64,000 nt of DNA, from positions 61,453 through 125,452 of the forward strand of contig NZ_BAABJZ010000106.1 of assembly GCF_039543565.1 (NCBI RefSeq), given 5' to 3'. Origin of the DNA: Ferrimonas pelagia. Its GTDB lineage: Bacteria > Pseudomonadota > Gammaproteobacteria > Enterobacterales > Shewanellaceae. The position numbers and the translations under genes were made by a program. Under the pieces are notes generated by a model, which saw only the letters and a program-made list of their open reading frames with translations, did not search any database and had not been told where the DNA came from. The stretch's first letter is position 1. Each line of letters begins with the position of its first letter. This document shows, piece after piece, positions 44,903-53,857 of this stretch.

Positions 44903-46312
44903 ATGGGCGACCGCGACGCTGGGCCTATCGAGTCGTCGCCGTGCGGGGCGCACCTTGTGAATGCCGCCCTCTGTTACGGCTTAGCGGTGGCGCTAACCCG
45001 AGGGGTGAGTGTTGTGATCTTGCCTTGGCTTGCGCATCAACTCACGATTGAGGCGTACGGTCAGTTGGGGCTGATCACCGCGCTAGCGGGTTTGGGCTCA
45101 ATGCTGTTTGGCTGTGGCCTAGCCGAGGGCTCCCTGCGTTTTGTCCGCAGCGAACAACAAGCCGGGCAGGTGATGGCACTGGCCTTGGCGTTAGATCTGG
45201 GACTGATGCTGGCATTGGGCTTTACGCTGCCGGTGTGGGCTGGCTGGCTACCCGGCGGTTTGCAGTGGCACTGGTTGGCGCTGTTGTTGCTGAGTCTGGC
45301 CGCGGGCAGTGTGCTGGGCTTACTGCAGTGTTTTGCCCGACAGCAAGGCAAGCCGCAGCGCTACTTGCAACTCGCTGTCGGCCAGGCGGTGCTTCACGCG
45401 GGCTTATTGCTGCTACTGGTCAATCTTGGACTCGGGATCAGCGGTGTGTTACTTGGTGGGGCGCTGGCAGCGCTGACGGTCGCCGCCGTCGCATTGGTGG
45501 CTTTTTACCGGGTGCATCGTGTTGAGTTTAACTGGGCGTTTTCCCGCCGACTCCTCGCATACAGTGGGCCGATAGCGGCAGGGGCCGCATTGCTGTGGCT
45601 GCTCAATGGTTACGAGCGGCAATGGATCGCGGCGTTAGCGCAACCCCAGCTATTGGCTGAGGTCGCGCTGGCAGGGCAGTGGGGCTTGTTGGCGGCGCTG
45701 GGTTGTGAGCCGTTTAACCTTTGGTGGTTTGCGCGCCGTTTTCCTTTGATCGAGTCCGGCGCATTGCACAGCCACGGTCGCAACAGCATGATCGGGGTGC
45801 TGTGGCTGACCGGATCGGTCTGCATCACCACCCTGTTGGCGTACGGATTGACGCCATTGCTGTTTCCCGTGGCGTTGCAGGGTGCGCTCGACTGGGTGCC
45901 GTGGTTCATGCTGTTGGTGTTGTTGCGTCAGCTTCCCACGCTGTTGAACCTCGGGGTGTATTGGCAGCAGCGCAGTCACCATGTGTTCAGCATTAACGCG
46001 CTGTGGGGCGTGCTGGCGTTGTTGCTGTTGCCTTTGGCCGGGCAAACGGATGCCCAGGCGATCTTTTCGCTGTTGGCGGCTTTGTGCGCGGGGCGGGCGA
46101 TACACATCATTTGGCTGGCGCAGTGGCTCAAGCCGTTGCCCTATCCCTGGTGGGCGCTGTTGCCTTGCATTGCCACTATGCTGCTGCAGTTAGCGGGCGC
46201 ATTGGGCCAGATCCCCATATTGGGCGGCAGTGGCGTATTGCTGGTGCTGGCGCTTATTCTGGCGCTCGCGCTGTACCTGCGGGCGCAACCGGAGGCGACG
46301 GCGCTATGCTAG
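44903..46312 (+). CDS. Polysaccharide flippase (Wzx/MATE-like)
   Basis: A protein of up to 469 residues with 12-14 predicted helices, opening with NAALCYGLAVALTRGVSVVILPWLA, the standard start of oligosaccharide flippases. It would move lipid-linked repeat units across the inner membrane. It begins the exopolysaccharide locus; the equivalent in V. fischeri syp is a SypK-like gene. ATG 44903 adds 18 residues before the conserved region, and a GTG at 44957 may be the true start. Its stop overlaps the ATG of the ligase. Confidence 0.82.
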   Translation: MGDRDAGPIESSPCGAHLVNAALCYGLAVALTRGVSVVILPWLAHQLTIEAYGQLGLITALAGLGSMLFGCGLAEGSLRFVRSEQQAGQVMALALALDLGLMLALGFTLPVWAGWLPGGLQWHWLALLLLSLAAGSVLGLLQCFARQQGKPQRYLQLAVGQAVLHAGLLLLLVNLGLGISGVLLGGALAALTVAAVALVAFYRVHRVEFNWAFSRRLLAYSGPIAAGAALLWLLNGYERQWIAALAQPQLLAEVALAGQWGLLAALGCEPFNLWWFARRFPLIESGALHSHGRNSMIGVLWLTGSVCITTLLAYGLTPLLFPVALQGALDWVPWFMLLVLLRQLPTLLNLGVYWQQRSHHVFSINALWGVLALLLLPLAGQTDAQAIFSLLAALCAGRAIHIIWLAQWLKPLPYPWWALLPCIATMLLQLAGALGQIPILGGSGVLLVLALILALALYLRAQPEATALC

Positions 46313-47652
46313 TGCCGATCGCTCTGCTGCTGTTGCTGATCCCGCTGGCGCTGGGGGCGGCGCAGCTGCTGGCGTTTCGCCCTGTGTTATCGCTTGGTTT
46401 ACTGATGATAGCGCCGCTGGCTTGGATCCTACGCCGCCACCCCTATCTGCCCGCCGTGGGCTTTGTGATCCTGTCCTATTTCCGCTTGCACGAACTCTAT
46501 CCCCCCGCCATGAGCTGGCGATTGCCCCAATTGTTTGCCGTGCTGGCGATCATGACGGTGGGCCTTGGCCTCTTGGTGCGCGGCCGCGCGTGGCTTTATC
46601 TGCCGGCGCAGGGCAAATTGCTGCTGCTGTTTGGCGGCCTGACGGCCATTGGGGTGATCCTGGCAACCAATCGCTCACTGGCGATAGGCTACTTCACTGC
46701 GACGTGGGTCAAGATCTTGCTGATGACCTTCATCATCGCCTGGCTGGTGGACACGCGTCGCAAGCTGAATGTGGTCGCCTGGATGGTTTTGCTCAGCGGC
46801 GCGGTGGTCGCTGTGGTGGCGATCTATAACAAACTCAACGGGATCGGGATCATCGAAGGCACCCGGGTGACCATAGGTCGAAGCTATGGCTCTGTCCTGG
46901 GGGATCCGAATGATCTGGCCTTGGTGTTGCTGTTCCCGCTCAGCTTTGCCATTGGTCGACTTTGTGCGCCTGGCTGGCAACGCGGCGTGGCGGCGATGAT
47001 CGCCGTGTTGGTGTGCTGGGCCATCATCGCCACGCAAAGCCGGGGTGGCCTATTGGGGATCGTCTCGGTCAGCGGCTTCTTCGTCTATCTGCGCTGGGGG
47101 CTCAACGTTAAGGTGATCGCGGCAGGCGCGCTGGCGCTGATGATCTTGGTGGCGGCGGCGGGGATCAGCGGACGCAGCTCCGGCGGCGCGGCGGAAGGGG
47201 GCGTAGATGCGTCAGCGATGGGGCGGATCTACGCCTGGCAAGCGGCTTGGAGCATGGCGTCGTCGCATCCCTTGACCGGGGTGGGCCTGAACAATTTCTA
47301 CAACAACTACTACTTCCACTCGCCGCATTGGGACGGCAAGAATCACGCGGTGCACTCGACCTGGTTTGATGTGCTGGCGCAAACCGGCTTTCTCGGCTTT
47401 GCGGTGTTTGTCTGTTTCTATCTCAGTTTGTTGCGTCAGGGCTGGCGTAACCTGCGGGCGCTGTCGGGGGATCCCCACGTGTACCACTGGAGCTGCGCCG
47501 TGATGGCGGGCCTGATCGGTTTTGGCGTAGGCGGCACCTTCCTAACGCAGGGGTTTACTTGGCCTTTGTATATCTATACCGCATTAACCTGGAGTTTGAC
47601 CCACTTGGTCAGCACCCCGAAGGAGGGCTTATGGCACGCAAAAGACTCATGA
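46306..47652 (+). CDS. O-antigen ligase-like polysaccharide polymerase/ligase
   Basis: A 448-residue polytopic membrane protein (about 11 helices) of the Wzy/WaaL superfamily, with the family periplasmic loop containing SRGGLLGI, RIYAWQAAWSMASSHPLTGVGLNNF and the HAVHSTWFDVLAQTGFLG segment. SypL-like in position. It probably polymerises or ligates the repeat units. ATG 46306 overlaps the flippase stop; the glycosyltransferase start lies 22 bp inside its 3' end, so all are tightly coupled. Confidence 0.87.
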   Translation: MLVPIALLLLLIPLALGAAQLLAFRPVLSLGLLMIAPLAWILRRHPYLPAVGFVILSYFRLHELYPPAMSWRLPQLFAVLAIMTVGLGLLVRGRAWLYLPAQGKLLLLFGGLTAIGVILATNRSLAIGYFTATWVKILLMTFIIAWLVDTRRKLNVVAWMVLLSGAVVAVVAIYNKLNGIGIIEGTRVTIGRSYGSVLGDPNDLALVLLFPLSFAIGRLCAPGWQRGVAAMIAVLVCWAIIATQSRGGLLGIVSVSGFFVYLRWGLNVKVIAAGALALMILVAAAGISGRSSGGAAEGGVDASAMGRIYAWQAAWSMASSHPLTGVGLNNFYNNYYFHSPHWDGKNHAVHSTWFDVLAQTGFLGFAVFVCFYLSLLRQGWRNLRALSGDPHVYHWSCAVMAGLIGFGVGGTFLTQGFTWPLYIYTALTWSLTHLVSTPKEGLWHAKDS

Positions 47653-48707
47653 TCTTTGGTGAGGATTGGGGGCGGCACCCGTCCAGCAGCCAGCACCTGG
47701 CGATGGCATTGCGCCAGCGCTATGACATTGTGTGGATCAACTCCATTGGCCTGCGTCAGCCGGGGTGGCGGGATCTGCCCCGGCTCTGGCACAAACTGTG
47801 GGCGCCAAAGGTGGCGGCAGACGCGGCGCCCAGTGGGATCCAGATCCGCAATGTTCGGGTGTGGCCGTTGGCACAATCGAAGTGGCTGCGGCGGCTCAAT
47901 CGCTGGTTGTTTCGGCGGCAGATGGCCGATCAGCCGCTCCCGGATCGGATCATGGTCAGCCTCGCCAGCGCGGAAGCGTATCTGAGTCTCTACCCTCAGG
48001 TGCCGGCCGCGTACTATTGCGGCGATGACTTTTCGGCACTGGCTGGGGTGGATCACGCCAAGGTGGCGCGGGCGGAACAACGCCTGCTGGACAAAGTGGC
48101 GTGGATCTTCACCGCCAGCGAGATCTTAACTCAGAGTTTCCGCGGTGCTATCCATCTGCCACACGGCGTCGATACCGCTTGGTTTGCTAAGCACTTTGAG
48201 CGGCCCGCCGATCTGCCCGAAGGCAAGATCATTGGCTTCTACGGCAGTTTTGCCAATTGGTTGGATGACGCGTTGCTGGTGCAGATCGCCACCCGTTTCC
48301 CGCAGCATAGCTTGGTGATGATCGGGCAGGGCAGTGGCTTGTCGTCTCGGCTGTGGCGTTTGCCCAACGTGATCAACCTGGGCGTGAAGCCGCATAAGGC
48401 GCTCGCCGCTTACGCCAATCACTTCGATGTCGCCCTATTGCCGTTTCGCGATGATCCCCAGATCCAGGCGTGTGATCCACTCAAACTGCGGGAGTATCTT
48501 GCGGCCGGCTGCAGTGTGGTCAGCACCGATTTTCCCGCGGCGCACAACTGGTTGCCCCACGTTCGGATCGGCCGTGAGTCCAACGAACTCCTGGCGGCTA
48601 TCGAGCAAAGCCTAGAGCAACCGGCGTGCCGACAGGCTCAACGCGCCGCCGTGAGCGAGTGCGGATGGTCGGCGCGTGCCGAGCAGCTGGCTTGCTACCT
48701 CCAATAA
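47631..48707 (+). CDS. Glycosyltransferase (GT1/GT4-like)
   Basis: A 358-residue cytoplasmic glycosyltransferase of the GT-B fold. The C-terminal donor-binding half shows IIGFYGSFANWLD, then LVMIGQG, VINLGVKPHKALAAYANHFDVALLPF and ACDPLKLREYLAAGCSVV, matching GT4/TuaH-like enzymes. AAGGAGGGC precedes the ATG. It is the last gene of the first transcription unit; a possible terminator-like inverted repeat (CGCGTTG/CAACGCG, 48714-48739) follows. Sugar specificity is unknown. Confidence 0.82.
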   Translation: MARKRLMIFGEDWGRHPSSSQHLAMALRQRYDIVWINSIGLRQPGWRDLPRLWHKLWAPKVAADAAPSGIQIRNVRVWPLAQSKWLRRLNRWLFRRQMADQPLPDRIMVSLASAEAYLSLYPQVPAAYYCGDDFSALAGVDHAKVARAEQRLLDKVAWIFTASEILTQSFRGAIHLPHGVDTAWFAKHFERPADLPEGKIIGFYGSFANWLDDALLVQIATRFPQHSLVMIGQGSGLSSRLWRLPNVINLGVKPHKALAAYANHFDVALLPFRDDPQIQACDPLKLREYLAAGCSVVSTDFPAAHNWLPHVRIGRESNELLAAIEQSLEQPACRQAQRAAVSECGWSARAEQLACYLQ

Positions 48708-48719
48708 CCGAGTCGCGTT

Positions 48720-48735
48720 GCTTTGCAGAACGCAA
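48720..48735. promoter_or_regulatory. Candidate activator site B
   Basis: GCTTTGCAGAACGCAA ends 63 bp before the -24 GG of the 48797 promoter. With the preceding TT it forms a dyad TTGC...GCAA. It shares the GCTTTGCA core with sites A and C. Confidence 0.5.
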
Positions 48736-48796
48736 CGCGCCGACGTTCCCTCCATAAATCTGTCTATTAATTTCAGCTAATCAGCGACATACATAG

Positions 48797-48813
48797 TTGG
48801 CCTGACTCATGCA
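48797..48813 (+). promoter_or_regulatory. Sigma-54 promoter of the lipoprotein/Wzz unit
   Basis: TTGGCCTGACTCATGCA keeps TTGGC at -24 and TGCA at -12, with exact GG-N10-GC spacing. The start codon follows 39 bp later with AGGATAAAGGTAGG between. Confidence 0.65.
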
Positions 48814-48851
48814 TTCTTCGGTGTCTCCCCAGGATAAAGGTAGGATCCGTC

Positions 48852-49199
48852 ATGATGAATCGATTGTTACTGTGCCTGCTGCTGATCACCATGGTGGGGT
48901 GTGTGAGTACCCCATCGCAGCAACAGCCATTATTGGTGAAATGGCCACAAGGCGGGTTGGATGAGGTGACGTTGGCCCCCGTGAAGGCCTATCTGCTTGA
49001 GCATCAAGGGGAGATCGTACTCCTGATGGGCCCCGTGGCGGATCTGCCCGCGTGGCAGCAGGCGCACGTGGGTCAGCAGCGCCTGGCTCAGTTATTGCGG
49101 GCACTGCCGAAGGATGCCGAGCGGATCCAGGGACGCTTTACCCCCTCGATGGCGAGCAACGGTTTTATGATCAGCGTCGGTGTGCCGAATGCTGACTGA
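48852..49199 (+). CDS. Small outer-envelope lipoprotein of the polysaccharide locus
   Basis: A 115-residue protein with a lipoprotein signal (LLLCLLLITMVGC, lipobox MVGC, Cys17). The mature part is about 99 residues with short strands (EIVLLMGPVADLP) and an Ala/Gln-rich helix. It lies immediately after a sigma-54 promoter and overlaps the Wzz-type gene by 11 bp, so it is probably part of the export machinery. No family was recognised. Confidence 0.65.
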   Translation: MMNRLLLCLLLITMVGCVSTPSQQQPLLVKWPQGGLDEVTLAPVKAYLLEHQGEIVLLMGPVADLPAWQQAHVGQQRLAQLLRALPKDAERIQGRFTPSMASNGFMISVGVPNAD

Positions 49200-50619
49200 T
49201 CGGTTGCTGTCCTTGCTGTACTACGCCCTGTTGGCGATCTGGCAGCGTCGGCTCTGGCTTGCGCTGCCGGTGGTGATGGTGGCTGCGGCGTCGTTGGCGC
49301 TCAATGTGACCGCGCCCGATCGCTTCTTGGCCAGCACCACCTTGTTGGTCCAGGAGCCAGAGTTGAACAATCCCACCCTCGACGGCTGGTCGGTGGCGGT
49401 TCGAGTTAAGGATCGCCTGGAAGGGCTGCGGACCTTGTTACGCAGTCGCCATATGCTCGACAAGGTGGTCAGCGGCAGTGGCTTTTGGCCCGAGGCGGAT
49501 GACGTCGAGCGTCAGCGTCTGTACCGCCAGCTGGCGGCCGGCCTTCAGATCGATCTGAAAGGCAGCAGTTTGATCCGGCTGCAATTGAGCTGGCCAGATC
49601 AGGATCAGATCGCCCCCCTGTTAACCATTATCAGTGAGCAACTGGTCTCTGGCCTGATGGCGCCCGGCTCGGCCGCCGTTGAGCGCTCCGAGCGGTTTTT
49701 AGAGCAACAGATGCAAGCGCAGATCGAAGAGCTGTCTGGCGCAGAGGCAGAATTGGCCGCTTACAAACAGACCTACGCGGATCTGCTGCCGAGCCTGTTC
49801 GGCGCGACCAATCAGGCGCTGCAGGATGTGGAAAAACGGCTGCGACAAAATGTGATCGCGAAAGAGTCATCGACGCGTCAACTCAGCAGCCTAAACACGG
49901 CGCTGGCGGGCTCGGATCCGGTGATCGGTGAGCTCGAGTCGCGGATCGTCATGGCTGAGGCTGAGCTGGTGCTGCTGCGCGCCCGCTATACCGATGCGCA
50001 CTCCAAGGTGAAGGCGCTGCTGGCCCAAGTGAAGCGGCTGCAAAAAGAGAAAGGGCGATTGCTGGCCCGAGCGCAGCGTCTCGATAGCCAAGATCTGGAT
50101 ACCCTCTGGCAATTGGCCAGTGCGATAGAGCAAGACAACGATAGCGATACCCCGCCATTACTCTTGTCTCAGCTGCAGTCTTTGCAGCAAGCCAAAACCG
50201 CGCTGTCGGCTTTGGAAGGGCAGCAAGCGATGTTGCAGCAACAGCGCAGCGAGTTGATGGCCAAGTTATCTCAGAGCGCTGAGGTAGAGCGGGAGCTGCT
50301 GCGCTTGTCGCGCTCGGTAGAGGTGAAGCGGTCGCTGCTGGATCAGCTGCAACTGCGCTATGAAAAAGCCCAGATCACCTCTGATCTGGGTGACTTTGAA
50401 GCCGGTGACAAGACCAAGATCATCGATCAACCCAAGCGGCCGCACGGGCCGACCAATGCGCCCGCGAGTCTGGCGCTGTTGGGGGGAATGATCGGTGGCC
50501 TGGGCCTTGGGCTGATGTTGGTGTTAATGCTTGAGTGGTTGGATCCCAGATTGATCCGATCCGATCGGATCGCTCAGTTGGCTCAGTGCCCGGTTTTGGC
50601 CCGGGAACGAGATTGGTAG
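49189..50619 (+). CDS. Chain-length determinant (Wzz/GumC-like) protein
   Basis: A 476-residue inner-membrane polysaccharide co-polymerase. It has an N-terminal helix (about 20-38), a Wzz-type periplasmic start (RFLASTTLLVQEPELNN), long coiled coils from about 165 to 400 (rich in Gln/Leu), and a C-terminal helix (about 425-447) preceded by the Pro-rich DQPKRPHGPTNAPASL box. It has no fused kinase domain. It corresponds to SypO-like genes and would control polymer length. ATG 49189 lies inside the lipoprotein gene's end; GTG 49180 is an alternative. Confidence 0.87.
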   Translation: MLTDRLLSLLYYALLAIWQRRLWLALPVVMVAAASLALNVTAPDRFLASTTLLVQEPELNNPTLDGWSVAVRVKDRLEGLRTLLRSRHMLDKVVSGSGFWPEADDVERQRLYRQLAAGLQIDLKGSSLIRLQLSWPDQDQIAPLLTIISEQLVSGLMAPGSAAVERSERFLEQQMQAQIEELSGAEAELAAYKQTYADLLPSLFGATNQALQDVEKRLRQNVIAKESSTRQLSSLNTALAGSDPVIGELESRIVMAEAELVLLRARYTDAHSKVKALLAQVKRLQKEKGRLLARAQRLDSQDLDTLWQLASAIEQDNDSDTPPLLLSQLQSLQQAKTALSALEGQQAMLQQQRSELMAKLSQSAEVERELLRLSRSVEVKRSLLDQLQLRYEKAQITSDLGDFEAGDKTKIIDQPKRPHGPTNAPASLALLGGMIGGLGLGLMLVLMLEWLDPRLIRSDRIAQLAQCPVLARERDW

Positions 50620-50631
50620 CAGGAGAAGACA

Positions 50632-51711
50632 ATGACAAAACCCGTATTGGTGGAAGTGGTTCAGCGCTTCGCCTCTGGTGGGCTCGAGGCTTTGGTACTT
50701 GAGCTGGCCGAGCAGCTGCAAAATGAGTACGAGATCCACATCGTGTCGTTGGAGGGGCAGGCACCGACGTTGATCAAGGCGTGGCCGCGGCTAAACCAGT
50801 CTCAGGTAACCTTGCATGCGCTCAATAAGCCGGTTGGGTTGCACGGAGGAACGGTATTGGCATTGCGACGACTGTGCAAGCAGTTGCAAGCCGAGATCAT
50901 CCATAGCCATCATATCGGCCCGCTGCTGTACGCCAGCGCCGCGACCTGGGGCATGCCCTTACGCAAGCTGCATACTGAACACGATGAGTGGCATCTGCAA
51001 AGTGGCAAGCAGCGGCGCTTGACCCAATTGGGCTTTCGTCTGGGCAAGATCGCGCCGGTGGCGGACGCCTGCCGCGTGGCTGAGGCGCTGGAGCCGTTAA
51101 CCCAACGTCAGGTGCCGGCGGTTATCTACAATGGCATCGACATGGGGCGATTTCGGCCGGGCGATCGTGACTTTGCTCGGGACAGCTTGGGCCTCTGTGC
51201 TGAGCGATCGCAGTGGATAGGTTGTGCGGCGCGACTGGTGCCGGAGAAGGGGTTGGAGCATCTGCTGCAGGCCATGGTTCGGTTACCGGGTCGTGTTGGA
51301 CTGGCGATCGCCGGTGATGGGCCGCTGCGCGAGAGCTTGGTGCGACAGATCCACGAGCTGGACCTGGAGTCACGAGTGGTGATGTGTGGCCGGCTCGACG
51401 CCATCGAAACCTTTTATCAGGCGTTAGATCTGTTCTGTTTACCGAGCCTAAAGGAGGGCTTCCCCATGTCATTGTTGGAAGCCCAGGCGTGTGGGATCCC
51501 GGTGGTGGCGACGCGTACCGGGGCAACGGCGGAAGCAGTGTGTCCCTATTCGGGCACACTGGTCGAGCAAGGCTGTAGCGAGGCATTGAGCGATGCGATC
51601 GCCATCGGCTTGCAGCGCGCTGCTGGACAGAAGCCTCGAAATTTTATTTATCAGCGCGGCAATGCCGTTCGTATGGCGCGTCAATATCGTGATCTGATGG
51701 AGGCGCTATGA
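50632..51711 (+). CDS. Glycosyltransferase family 4
   Basis: A 359-residue GT-B glycosyltransferase with the GT4 C-terminal signatures GCAARLVPEKGLEHLL, IAGDGPLRESL and the nucleotide-sugar box FCLPSLKEGFPMSLLEAQACGIPVVAT (E-x7-E). It starts like exopolysaccharide GTs with VVQRFASGGLEALVLELA. GGAGAAG precedes the ATG. Its stop overlaps the ATG of the fused transferase (ATGA), so the two are coupled. The sugar is unknown. Confidence 0.92.
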   Translation: MTKPVLVEVVQRFASGGLEALVLELAEQLQNEYEIHIVSLEGQAPTLIKAWPRLNQSQVTLHALNKPVGLHGGTVLALRRLCKQLQAEIIHSHHIGPLLYASAATWGMPLRKLHTEHDEWHLQSGKQRRLTQLGFRLGKIAPVADACRVAEALEPLTQRQVPAVIYNGIDMGRFRPGDRDFARDSLGLCAERSQWIGCAARLVPEKGLEHLLQAMVRLPGRVGLAIAGDGPLRESLVRQIHELDLESRVVMCGRLDAIETFYQALDLFCLPSLKEGFPMSLLEAQACGIPVVATRTGATAEAVCPYSGTLVEQGCSEALSDAIAIGLQRAAGQKPRNFIYQRGNAVRMARQYRDLMEAL

Positions 51712-53441
51712 CGGTCTTTTGGGTGTTACTGGCTGCGGTGATGGGCCACTTGGTACTGTATCCCCTCTGGATGGGTTGGCTGGGTCGGCGCCCCTGCAAT
51801 GACACGCAGTGCTGGGCGGACACGCCTGCGGTCACGCTGTGGATCCCGGTCTATAACGACGCTGCGGTGCTCGAGCAAAAGCTGCGCTCGGTGCTGGCAC
51901 AGGACTATCGTGGGCCGCTGTCCGTGGTGGTGTGTTTGGACGGTTGTGCTGATGACAGTCAGGCCATCGTTGCCGATCTGCAGCACGATTTTGCCCAGCG
52001 GGGCCGGGCGCTTCGAGTGCTCGATCACCGCACCAACCGCGGCAAGCTCTATCGCTTGAATCAACAGATCGCGCGGCAGCGAGATCCCATCTTGATCCTG
52101 TCCGACTGCAGTGCCTGGCTGCCTGCGCAGTGCGTGACTGCGGTCGTCGACGGTTTAGCACAGCCCGGCCGCGGTGTGGTGACGGCGAGTTATGGTCATT
52201 CGGCGGACCAAGGCCAATCCAGTTACTGGCGTTTGCTGAATGGGATCCGCCGGGGTGAGAGTCAGTTAGGCGCGGCAATGGGCGGCACCGGTGCCTTACT
52301 CGCGTTTCGAAAGGCGGCATTAGCGCCGCTGCCACCGGGCACCATCAACGATGATTTTGTCGCGGTGCTCCAAGCCATGGGGCGGGGCTATCGCGCGGCG
52401 CTGCTGCCGGATCTGTGTGTGCAGGATCTCAATCGCAATGACGGTGGCCAGTTTGCCAAGCAGCGACGGCGGATCGGCGCGGGCAATCTGGCTCAGTTGC
52501 CGTTGTTATGGTCTCTGTTACCGCGCATGACCTGGCCGCAGCGGATCGTGGCGCTCCTCGGCAAGGGCTTGCGTGCTCTGCTGCCTCTAATAGCGCTGAT
52601 GATGTTTGTCTCGACGGGGATCAGCGCGTTCACGGCGCAGGCGCCGGAGTGGGCGATGCTGCTGACTGGCGCGCAGGTGCTGTTTTACGGCTTGCCCCAT
52701 GTAGTGCGGGTTCCTGGGCCATGGCGGGTGTTCAGTTTAGGACTGCAGCATAGTCTGGTGGGACAATTGGCCTATCTGAGCGGTTGGCGACCGGCGTGGA
52801 TGGGGGGGACGCAAGAATTTCAGCCTTTTGTGGTGCGGCAAAGTAAGCGACTGTTGGATATCGTGGCGGCCTCTCTCCTGCTCGCCGTGACCTTGCCGCT
52901 CTGGCCGCTGGTGGCGCTGGCGATCCGCTTGGACTCGCCTGGGCCCATTCTCTACCGACAGATGCGGGTCGGTCGTGCCAGCGCCGACTTCATTCGCCTG
53001 TTTTGGCTCTTGAAGTTTAGGACCATGAGCGTCGACAATGATGCGATCGCGCTGGGCTGGACCCAGAAGAACGATCCCAGGATCACCCGGGTGGGTCGCT
53101 GGTTACGGGCCACCCGACTGGATGAGTTGCCCCAGCTTTTGAATGTGCTCAAAGGCGAGATGTCGATGGTGGGTCCCCGGCCTGAGCGGCCGGCGATCTG
53201 CGGTCAATTGGAGCAGCAACTGCCTTTCTACCAGGAGCGCACCTATGAGGTTCAGCCGGGGTTGACCGGGTTGGCCCAGATCCATCAGGCCGGTGATACC
53301 AGCCTATCCGATGTACAGACCAAGCTGTTTTATGATCATGCCTATGCGGCGTCTTTATCTGGGCTTGGCAGTTATCTGCGGATGGAGGGGTGGATCGCCT
53401 TGAAGACCGCCTACGTTGTTTTTACCGCAAAAGGCCACTAA
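51708..53441 (+). CDS. Fused GT2 glycosyltransferase and polyprenyl phosphoglycosyl transferase
   Basis: A 577-residue two-part protein. The N-terminal half is a GT2 enzyme: one helix (2-22), LWIPVYNDAAVLEQKL, VCLDGCADDS, the DXD-type LILSDCSAWLP, GGTGALLAFRKAAL and a QxxRR-type KQRRRIGAG, then membrane helices to about 345. The C-terminal 200 residues are a monotopic phosphoglycosyl transferase: KRLLDIVAASLLLAVTLPLW, LLKFRTM, RLDELPQLLNVLKGEMSMVG, GPRPERP and PGLTGLAQI. In the syp locus the two activities are separate genes (SypQ, SypR). Here initiation of the lipid-linked unit and a further step may be joined. Confidence 0.9.
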   Translation: MTVFWVLLAAVMGHLVLYPLWMGWLGRRPCNDTQCWADTPAVTLWIPVYNDAAVLEQKLRSVLAQDYRGPLSVVVCLDGCADDSQAIVADLQHDFAQRGRALRVLDHRTNRGKLYRLNQQIARQRDPILILSDCSAWLPAQCVTAVVDGLAQPGRGVVTASYGHSADQGQSSYWRLLNGIRRGESQLGAAMGGTGALLAFRKAALAPLPPGTINDDFVAVLQAMGRGYRAALLPDLCVQDLNRNDGGQFAKQRRRIGAGNLAQLPLLWSLLPRMTWPQRIVALLGKGLRALLPLIALMMFVSTGISAFTAQAPEWAMLLTGAQVLFYGLPHVVRVPGPWRVFSLGLQHSLVGQLAYLSGWRPAWMGGTQEFQPFVVRQSKRLLDIVAASLLLAVTLPLWPLVALAIRLDSPGPILYRQMRVGRASADFIRLFWLLKFRTMSVDNDAIALGWTQKNDPRITRVGRWLRATRLDELPQLLNVLKGEMSMVGPRPERPAICGQLEQQLPFYQERTYEVQPGLTGLAQIHQAGDTSLSDVQTKLFYDHAYAASLSGLGSYLRMEGWIALKTAYVVFTAKGH

Positions 53442-53446
53442 CACTT

Positions 53447-53462
53447 GCTTTGCAGTTTGCGA
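53447..53462. promoter_or_regulatory. Candidate activator site C
   Basis: GCTTTGCAGTTTGCGA ends 41 bp before the GG of the strong sigma-54 promoter at 53502. It shares GCTTTGCAG with site B and 12 of 16 positions overall. GCTTTGCAG is present again inside the promoter at 53511. Confidence 0.45.
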
Positions 53463-53501
53463 TCGCTGATTTGATTCCCTTCTAAAACAACGATTTAATT
53501 A

Positions 53502-53518
53502 TTGGCATATGCTTTGCA
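53502..53518 (+). promoter_or_regulatory. Strong sigma-54 promoter of the STAS/OmpA/SLBB unit
   Basis: TTGGCATATGCTTTGCA has consensus TTGGCA at -24 and TTTGCA at -12, with exact GG-N10-GC spacing, 33 bp before the STAS gene start. Its activator is probably the response regulator at 57572, encoded at the end of the same unit. Confidence 0.8.
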
Positions 53519-53551
53519 GTCTCCTTGTTACGGATAATGAGGAGATTGCTT

Positions 53552-53857
53552 ATGAACAGCCAAACCATTCATCTGCCCGATACATTTGATCTTGAAAGCG
53601 TTAAACAGGTTCGGCCCGATCTCGATGCAACCCTGTTGCCCGATGGCGGGATCGTCCGCTTGGATCTCAGCAACGTAAGCTTTATTGATTCCTCCGGTGT
53701 CGGCGCCATCATTCATCTATTCAAACGGCTGCGATCACAGCAACGGGAGTTGATCCTCTGCGGCGTCCATGGCCAACCCCGGCGGATCTTGCAGCTACTG
53801 CGTGTCGATCGCGCCATCCCCTTTGAAGAGAGCTTTGAACAGGACCTGCAGTTATGA
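53552..53857 (+). CDS. STAS-domain anti-sigma-factor-antagonist (SypA-like)
   Basis: A 101-residue single STAS domain with the phosphorylatable motif FIDSSGVGAIIHL (Ser47 or Ser48). In the V. fischeri syp locus SypA is such a protein, placed first after a sigma-54 promoter and controlled by SypE phosphorylation. Here no SypE kinase/phosphatase is seen in the window. GAGGAG precedes ATG 53552. Its stop overlaps the next ATG. A regulatory rather than enzymatic role in polysaccharide output is inferred. Confidence 0.88.
   Translation: MNSQTIHLPDTFDLESVKQVRPDLDATLLPDGGIVRLDLSNVSFIDSSGVGAIIHLFKRLRSQQRELILCGVHGQPRRILQLLRVDRAIPFEESFEQDLQL

Noticed and set aside
44806..45051. An 81-residue plus-strand frame before the flippase
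   Set aside because: No ribosome site and no family; it overlaps the flippase in another frame.
48714..48739. Inverted repeat CGCGTTG/CAACGCG as a terminator of the first polysaccharide unit
   Set aside because: The 12-nt loop and absence of a T-run make it weak; it overlaps the candidate activator site and is better explained as its dyad.
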